A DNA stretch of 10,988 nucleotides, from positions 701 through 11,688 of the forward strand of contig LXTK01000185.1 of NCBI GenBank assembly GCA_001643475.1, written 5' to 3'. The stretch is from Proteobacteria bacterium SPGG2. GTDB lineage: Bacteria; Pseudomonadota; Gammaproteobacteria; Acidiferrobacterales; SPGG2. The first letter of the stretch is position 1, and each line of letters opens with the position of its first letter. Positions 6,710-10,988 of this stretch are shown one piece after another. The notes beneath the pieces are model-generated. The model saw only the letters and a list, made by a program, of their open reading frames with translations. It searched no databases and was not told the DNA's origin. The position numbers and the translations under genes were made by a program.

Positions 6710-6898
6710 CTATTTCAAACTCTTGACTTCTTCTTCGGTAAGCTGTCGTGCTTCATCTTCCAACATAACGGGTATGTCGTCCCTGATCGGATAGGCCAAG
6801 TGATCGACTACACATAAAAGCTCTGCACGTGCCTTGTCGTATTTCAACGGGCTCTTGCAAAGCGGACAGGCAAGGATGTCAAGCAGCTTCTTATCCAC
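6710..6898 (-). CDS. ycaR: Trm112-family zinc-finger-like protein YcaR
   Basis: A 62-residue protein of the Trm112/UPF0434 family, whose bacterial members are small and of uncertain function; eukaryotic Trm112 activates methyltransferases. The N-terminus LLDILACPLCKSPL carries Cys11 and Cys14, and the second half has the conserved LAYPIRDDIPVML. Only one more Cys (Cys29) is present, so a full four-Cys zinc site is not evident. The start is the GTG at 6896-6898, supported by a strong AAGGAG seven bases upstream. It overlaps the end of lpxK by 8 bases, so translation is probably coupled. It sits between lpxK and kdsB as in E. coli and Pseudomonas, which suggests a link to the envelope pathway but not what it does. 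Confidence 0.93.
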   Translation of the reverse strand: MDKKLLDILACPLCKSPLKYDKARAELLCVVDHLAYPIRDDIPVMLEDEARQLTEEEVKSLK

Positions 6899-7874
6899 GG
6901 GATCTCTCCTTCAATAGTTTTAGTACCAGCATACCCAGCTTCGGGTCCGGTTTGGCCTCAATCGCAAGATACCAATGTCGTTGATCCGCCAACTGTTCAC
7001 ATTTTACCGCATCTTTTTCGGTCATGATCACGGCCCAATCATCATTAAACTCGATATCCCGTGCTGTGAACTGATAATGATCAGGAAACGGATGTTCTTT
7101 CGCTTCGATGCCCAGGTCCCGCAGATGACTGAAAAATCGGTCTGGACAACCGATGCCGGCCACCGCATGTACGCGCTGACCTCGGAAGGCACTAGTGCCC
7201 TGTTGTGTTTCGGGCGCAGTAACTTGCCGAAATGCCAATCCCACCACTTGCATACCCAGTTCATCAGTATGCGGTCGGCCGTTCACTACGCATATATCCA
7301 CGGTAAGCAACCGCTTCGGCGACTCACGCAGCGGCCCAGCTGGCAACTGCTGCCCGTTACCGAAACGTCGATTGCCATCGATTACGGCGATCTCCACATC
7401 ACGCGCCATTGCATAGTGCTGCAACCCATCATCGCTCAAAATGACGTTGCAATCGTATTCGCGCACCAGCGTCTGTGCGGCGAGAGACCGGTTTCGAGAA
7501 ACGAATACTGGGCAAGAACTATTCCTCGCCAGCAGTAATGCTTCGTCACCAACCACGGCGGGATCTGATTCTGGTCCAGCTATCACGGCTGAGTCAACCT
7601 GGTGGCCACCGTATCCGCGCAACACAATACCGGGTCGCAACCCCCGTTCCGTTAGAAACTTGCTTAGCCACAATACCAGTGGCGTCTTACCCGCTCCACC
7701 GACCGTGATGTTGCCGACAACGATAACCGGTGCCAGAACCCGAGTGACTCGCATCAAGCCTATTTTGTAACACCCTCTACGAGCGGCCGCCAGCAAACGA
7801 TAGATCCAGCTTGCGGGGATCAACAAGAACCTGAGCGGCGTACGTTCCTCCCAGTGTTTCTGCAACCAATCCAC
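6891..7874 (-). CDS. lpxK: Tetraacyldisaccharide 4'-kinase LpxK
   Basis: LpxK transfers the gamma-phosphate of ATP to the 4' position of the tetraacyldisaccharide 1-phosphate, making lipid IVA on the inner face of the cytoplasmic membrane. The 327-residue length is normal. A hydrophobic N-terminal helix (about 13-30, LRFLLIPASWIYRLL) anchors it. The nucleotide loop VGNITVGGAGKTP is at 53-65 with Lys63, GDE at 109-111, SDDGLQH at 147-153, and a conserved PDH at 264-266. These are the family's signature motifs. Translation starts at a GTG (7872-7874); a stop nine bases upstream in frame rules out a longer form. No Shine-Dalgarno sequence is evident. It follows msbA after 62 bases, the msbA-lpxK pairing seen in E. 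coli. Confidence 0.95.
   Translation of the reverse strand: MDWLQKHWEERTPLRFLLIPASWIYRLLAAARRGCYKIGLMRVTRVLAPVIVVGNITVGGAGKTPLVLWLSKFLTERGLRPGIVLRGYGGHQVDSAVIAGPESDPAVVGDEALLLARNSSCPVFVSRNRSLAAQTLVREYDCNVILSDDGLQHYAMARDVEIAVIDGNRRFGNGQQLPAGPLRESPKRLLTVDICVVNGRPHTDELGMQVVGLAFRQVTAPETQQGTSAFRGQRVHAVAGIGCPDRFFSHLRDLGIEAKEHPFPDHYQFTARDIEFNDDWAVIMTEKDAVKCEQLADQRHWYLAIEAKPDPKLGMLVLKLLKERSRG
6906..6911 (-). promoter_or_regulatory. Ribosome binding site of ycaR
   Basis: AAGGAG on the minus strand, seven bases before the GTG at 6898 and inside the 3' end of lpxK. It is the clearest Shine-Dalgarno sequence in the window and decides the ycaR start. Confidence 0.75.
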
Positions 7875-7936
7875 AGTTCGCTAATGGTTAGAGTTGTTTC
7901 GAGGCAGGTTCTATAGTTGCGTGATTTGCTGACGCA

Positions 7937-9682
7937 TCAGTTTCGGCGATCAATAAACTGCATCTGATGTAGATTAGCGTACACACCTCCAGCGCCGATT
8001 AATTCTTGATGTGTTCCCTGCTCTATGACACGACCATGGGCAAGTACAACAATCCTATCGGCATTCTCAATTGTTGCCAGTCTATGCGCGATCACCAGTG
8101 TGGTTCGATTCTCCATCAGAGTTTGCATGGCCGCTTGCACGTGCTGCTCAGACTCGCTATCGAGAGCGGAAGTCGCTTCATCGAGAACGAGTATAGGCGC
8201 GTTCTTATAGAGCGCACGTGCAATAGCGATTCGTTGTCGCTGGCCACCCGAAAGCCGTAGACCCTTTTCTCCGACAGCCGTATCCAATCCATGCGGTAGC
8301 TTATCGACGAATTCCATGACATGTGCAGCTGCTGCTGCCTCGATAACCGCTTCATCGTTGTTGCCGTCGAGCCGTCCGTAGGCAATGTTGTTGCGAATCG
8401 TGTCATCGAACAACAGCGTTTCCTGACCAACGATGGCGATATGGCTTCGCAAGTCATCTAGTTTAAGTTCATCACTATTCACACCATCTATGAAGATGGC
8501 TCCCTCAGTCACGGAATAGAAACGTGGCAACAAGTTGGCGACTGTAGTTTTTCCACTTCCAGATGCCCCTACTAAGGCCAGCGTTTCGCCCGCCTCAACA
8601 GAAAAAGATACATTCACTAATGCAGGGCGCTCCGATGCTGGATACCTAAATGTAACATTTTTGTACTCCACGCGACCCTGTATGTCTTGAAGCTCCGTTC
8701 TTCCGAGGTCCGGTTCAGGAGACTCATCCAGCAAGCTGAACGCACTATGCGCGGCAGCAATCCCTGCCTGTACGGTTTCATTGATCTGGGCCACACGTTT
8801 GATAGGATTCAGCATCCACATCATGGCCAACGTGTAAGAGACAAATTCTCCGGCGGTTGCTTGTCCAGACTTGATGGCCAGGAAAAGTACGGCGGCAATG
8901 GCGATGGCAACAACCAAAACCATGATACCTACACCAATAGCAGACACAGCCACGCGACGCATAAACTGGCGGCGGTTGCTAGTATTGACCTTGGTGAAAC
9001 TTTCTATCTCCAATTGTTGCGCACCGAATGCCTTGACTATTCGTTGGCCCTCAATGGCTTCCTGGGCGACCTGTGATATACCACCGATGGATTCCTGGAT
9101 ACGGCGACTGGCCTTGCGCAATCGCTGACTCATAATCCTTACTACCAATATCGCGGGTGGGACGAGCAGAACGAGCACGAACGTTAGCTTCCAATTGAGA
9201 TAGGCCATCCATAGCATCAAGACGATAACGGTAAGCCCGTCGCGCGCAATAACAAGCACTGCATTAGTTGCCGCTCGCGCCAGCTGTTCCACATCGAAAA
9301 TCAGCTTAGCGATGAGCGTTGCGCTGGCGTTCATGTCATAAAACCCACTCGACAAACGCATAAGGTGGGAAAAGAGTGCGTTGCGAACGTCAAAAATGAC
9401 TTTTCGACCTAGCCAGTTTATACAGTACTCGGCTGTGAAACTCGATAAACCACGAAACGCGAACAAGCAAATTACACCGATTGGGACTAACTGAATGATG
9501 GTCGGATCCTTATCGACAAAACCCGCATCAACAATCGGCTTCATGAGGGCCACAAACAAACCAGCGCTCACCGCAAGCCCCAACATGCCAAGGATCCCGA
9601 GCAGGAACACGCCCTTGTAAGGCCATGCATAGCTCAACAAGCGGCGATAGATCTGTACGCTATTCGCTTCGGTTTCCGTCAC
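7937..9682 (-). CDS. msbA: Lipid A export ATP-binding/permease protein MsbA
   Basis: MsbA is the ABC transporter half-molecule that dimerises and flips core-lipid A from the inner to the outer leaflet of the cytoplasmic membrane. The 581 residues match E. coli MsbA (582). A six-helix membrane domain spans about 20-310 and the ATPase domain about 338-575. Motifs are Walker A GASGSGKTT (372-380), Q-loop Gln420, signature LSGGQ (477-481), Walker B ILVLDE (497-502) with Glu502, and switch His533. Other exporters share these motifs; the assignment rests on length, overall sequence and lpxK immediately downstream. The GTG start overlaps the exbD stop by four bases (GTGA), so the two are probably translationally coupled. 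Confidence 0.93.
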   Translation of the reverse strand: MTETEANSVQIYRRLLSYAWPYKGVFLLGILGMLGLAVSAGLFVALMKPIVDAGFVDKDPTIIQLVPIGVICLFAFRGLSSFTAEYCINWLGRKVIFDVRNALFSHLMRLSSGFYDMNASATLIAKLIFDVEQLARAATNAVLVIARDGLTVIVLMLWMAYLNWKLTFVLVLLVPPAILVVRIMSQRLRKASRRIQESIGGISQVAQEAIEGQRIVKAFGAQQLEIESFTKVNTSNRRQFMRRVAVSAIGVGIMVLVVAIAIAAVLFLAIKSGQATAGEFVSYTLAMMWMLNPIKRVAQINETVQAGIAAAHSAFSLLDESPEPDLGRTELQDIQGRVEYKNVTFRYPASERPALVNVSFSVEAGETLALVGASGSGKTTVANLLPRFYSVTEGAIFIDGVNSDELKLDDLRSHIAIVGQETLLFDDTIRNNIAYGRLDGNNDEAVIEAAAAAHVMEFVDKLPHGLDTAVGEKGLRLSGGQRQRIAIARALYKNAPILVLDEATSALDSESEQHVQAAMQTLMENRTTLVIAHRLATIENADRIVVLAHGRVIEQGTHQELIGAGGVYANLHQMQFIDRRN

Positions 9683-10107
9683 GGAGTTTTGCCGCGCAGT
9701 ACAGGTTGCTGGGTTGCAAATGTCAAATTAGTGTAGCCAAGTCGTCGCGCTGCATCCATGACGCGAATTACGGATTCGTGCGGCGTCTTTGCATCTGCGT
9801 AAATAATAACCACGGGGTTTTTTTTACCACCTGCCGCCAACAGCATCGAATTACGCAGCGCTTCGGGGGTTGTCTTCAAGAGTTGCCTATCGCCAATGTA
9901 GTAACGGCCACGCGCATCAATTGCTACACTCATGGTGTTGATCGCTACTTTTGTCTGAGCGGTCGCCTCTGGCAGCTTAATCCTTAGGTGTGCCTCCTTG
10001 GAAAAGCTCGTGGTCACAACCAGAAAGATCAATGTCATAAGCAAAACATCGATCAGTGGTACAAGGTTAAGTTCAGGTTCTTCGCTGTCGGGAGGACGAA
10101 ATTTCAT
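9679..10107 (-). CDS. exbD: ExbD/TolR-type proton-motor protein
   Basis: A 142-residue ExbD/TolR family protein: short cytoplasmic N-terminus, one membrane helix (about 15-34) and a periplasmic domain. Asp20 in VPLIDVL corresponds to the essential proton-carrying aspartate of ExbD/TolR. The helix is followed by the IKLPEA motif (43-48) typical of the family. With ExbB it would use the proton gradient to drive work at the envelope. It lies 19 bases after exbB, and its stop overlaps the msbA start. The codons for Gly-Lys-Lys-Asn (94-97) contain a run of eight A's. No TonB or TolA is encoded in the window, so the partner is unknown. TolR is the alternative name, but no tol-pal genes are present. 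Confidence 0.9.
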   Translation of the reverse strand: MKFRPPDSEEPELNLVPLIDVLLMTLIFLVVTTSFSKEAHLRIKLPEATAQTKVAINTMSVAIDARGRYYIGDRQLLKTTPEALRNSMLLAAGGKKNPVVIIYADAKTPHESVIRVMDAARRLGYTNLTFATQQPVLRGKTP

Positions 10108-10126
10108 TTACGGTCACCCGGTTAAC

Positions 10127-10741
10127 TTATTCCGGCTCACGCTCACCGTGCAGTATCTCGATCAGCCTAATTGCTTGTTGTTCCATATCTAACAGTAATT
10201 CGTTTACACGCGCTCGAAAATACCGATAGAACATTACAGTCGGGATCGCCACGCCGAGCCCGGCCGCGGTTGTGATCAACGCCTGGGCGATACCACCGGC
10301 TACGATGGCAGGATCGCCGACTCCGTGGGTACTGATGCCGGCGAACATTTCTATCATACCCAGTACGGTGCCAAGCAAACCCAAAAACGGAGATATAGAG
10401 GCAATCGTGCCGAGGCTATTGAGGTATCGATCAAGTTCAGGCACGATGTGCCGGCCCGCGTCTTCGATCGACTCCTTGACAATCTCACGATCATGATCAC
10501 GATTGATGAGCCCAGCTGCCAAGACTCTCCCTAGCGGTGAACTCTGCTGTAGAAGGGTAATGCGCGCTTGGTCGAGCTGTTTGCGTTCCAACCACTGCTG
10601 GATCTGTGACACCAGATTCGGCGGTGACACATATTTTTTCTGTAGCGACCAGAAACGCTCGCCGATAATAGCAAGTGCGGCAATCGAACACGCGATGATT
10701 GGCCACATCACCCAACCACCGGCCTTGACCAACTCAAACAT
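10127..10741 (-). CDS. exbB: ExbB/TolQ/MotA-family proton channel protein
   Basis: A 204-residue inner-membrane protein of the MotA/TolQ/ExbB family, the channel-forming partner of ExbD. Three membrane segments are visible: about 10-27, about 107-133 (containing the conserved SPFLGLLGTVLGMI at 117-130) and about 147-171 (GGIAQALITTAAGLGVAIP). The large cytoplasmic loop lies between the first two. Thr157 and Thr158 match the conserved polar positions of the third helix. It is the first of the tightly packed exbB-exbD-msbA group, 74 bases downstream of comEC. The ATG is preceded at some distance by AGGAT. In Pseudomonas the same-position gene is sometimes called tolQ-like. Confidence 0.92.
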   Translation of the reverse strand: MFELVKAGGWVMWPIIACSIAALAIIGERFWSLQKKYVSPPNLVSQIQQWLERKQLDQARITLLQQSSPLGRVLAAGLINRDHDREIVKESIEDAGRHIVPELDRYLNSLGTIASISPFLGLLGTVLGMIEMFAGISTHGVGDPAIVAGGIAQALITTAAGLGVAIPTVMFYRYFRARVNELLLDMEQQAIRLIEILHGEREPE

Positions 10742-10773
10742 GAATCGTGATTATCCTACAAAAAACCGCGTGT

Positions 10774-10801
10774 AATCTATCAGAGGCGAGCCCCCTCTAA
10801 A
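10774..10801 (-). promoter_or_regulatory. Candidate promoter for exbB-exbD-msbA
   Basis: On the minus strand, TTTAGA (10796-10801) and TAGATT (10774-10779) are 16 bases apart, each matching 4 of 6 consensus positions. This would give a leader of about 26 bases before the exbB ATG. A 5-bp inverted repeat (AGAGG 10782-10786, CCTCT 10794-10798) lies between them, followed by six T's on the minus strand about 17 bases on. That is too distant for a clean terminator of comEC. Low certainty. Confidence 0.25.
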
Positions 10802-10815
10802 AGTGGTCGTTCCGA

Positions 10816-10988
10816 CTACTGGCTAAACCAATACCGCTTGGTTTGCTCACGATAGGGAGAAACTTGCGTTCCAGTCACACCAAGCTCAACCTCGATCGCA
10901 CCGTGCGTGGGGGAATCATACGTTTGCGCGCCATATTGCAGGTAGCGCTCCCGTACTCGCGGATTTGGGTGGCCGAACTGATTACGGT
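10816..10988 (-). CDS. comEC: ComEC/Rec2 DNA uptake protein, C-terminal fragment
   Basis: The last 56 codons of a gene that continues beyond the right edge. The readable end begins RNQFGHPNPRVRERY and continues QYGAQTYDSPTHGAIEVELG before the stop at 10816-10818. This is the conserved C-terminal end of ComEC/Rec2, where a metallo-beta-lactamase-like domain closes with N-x-FGHP-x-P-x-V and a later HGAI/DGAI motif. ComEC forms the inner-membrane channel that takes up single-stranded DNA in natural transformation. Only the end is visible, so integrity of the rest cannot be judged. The comEC-exbB-exbD order matches the Pseudomonas locus and supports the call. Confidence 0.85.
   Translation of the reverse strand, partial: RNQFGHPNPRVRERYLQYGAQTYDSPTHGAIEVELGVTGTQVSPYREQTKRYWFSQ

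Noticed and set aside
6891..6899. DnaA-box-like ttatccacg
   Set aside because: It is a single copy formed by the lpxK stop and the first codons of ycaR, with no cluster of boxes or origin context.
1..10988. CRISPR array, insertion sequence, prophage, tRNA or defence system
   Set aside because: I saw no regularly spaced repeats, transposase or integrase genes, tRNA-like cloverleaf or defence-type proteins; all large frames are core genes.

Overview
The window is ordinary chromosomal core of a gammaproteobacterium. The gene order (S49 peptidase, Rieske protein, rluC, rne, low-molecular-weight phosphatase, kdsB, ycaR, lpxK, then exbD, exbB, comEC) closely follows the lipid A/RNase E neighbourhood I recall from Pseudomonas-type genomes. 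It differs in that msbA sits between lpxK and exbD, and no murB lies between the phosphatase and rne. Protein sequences fit a Gram-negative organism that makes Kdo-lipid A. By eye the base composition is only slightly above 50% GC. I cannot name the genus.

Layout. Bases 1-225 hold no convincing gene, only a structured and partly repeated intergenic sequence. A minus-strand block follows (226-2559): rluC, then a small Rieske [2Fe-2S] protein overlapping its end, then the membrane S49 peptidase sppA. A 504-base divergent intergenic region (2560-3063) separates rluC from the plus-strand gene rne (3064-5292), and this rne leader is rich in possible RNA hairpins. RNase E is a compact 742-residue version. 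A second, longer minus-strand block (5331-10988) reads, in transcription order: the end of comEC, exbB, exbD, msbA, lpxK, ycaR, kdsB and a low-molecular-weight protein tyrosine phosphatase, which converges on rne.

How the genes work together. KdsB activates Kdo, LpxK phosphorylates the lipid A precursor at the 4' position, and MsbA flips core-lipid A across the inner membrane, so this block is a lipid A/LPS assembly unit. ExbB and ExbD form a proton-driven motor of the TonB/Tol type and are coupled to msbA by a 4-base overlap, with no TonB or TolA visible. RNase E and RluC act on RNA (mRNA/rRNA processing and 23S rRNA pseudouridylation). SppA degrades membrane-associated peptides.

I found no mobile element, CRISPR array, tRNA or rRNA, and no evidence for a wholly new system. 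The points most worth a second look are the rne leader with competing pairings and a possible pseudoknot, the TonB-less ExbBD coupled to MsbA, the Rieske protein of unknown role, and the repeat-like element at the left edge. Four minus-strand genes start at GTG.
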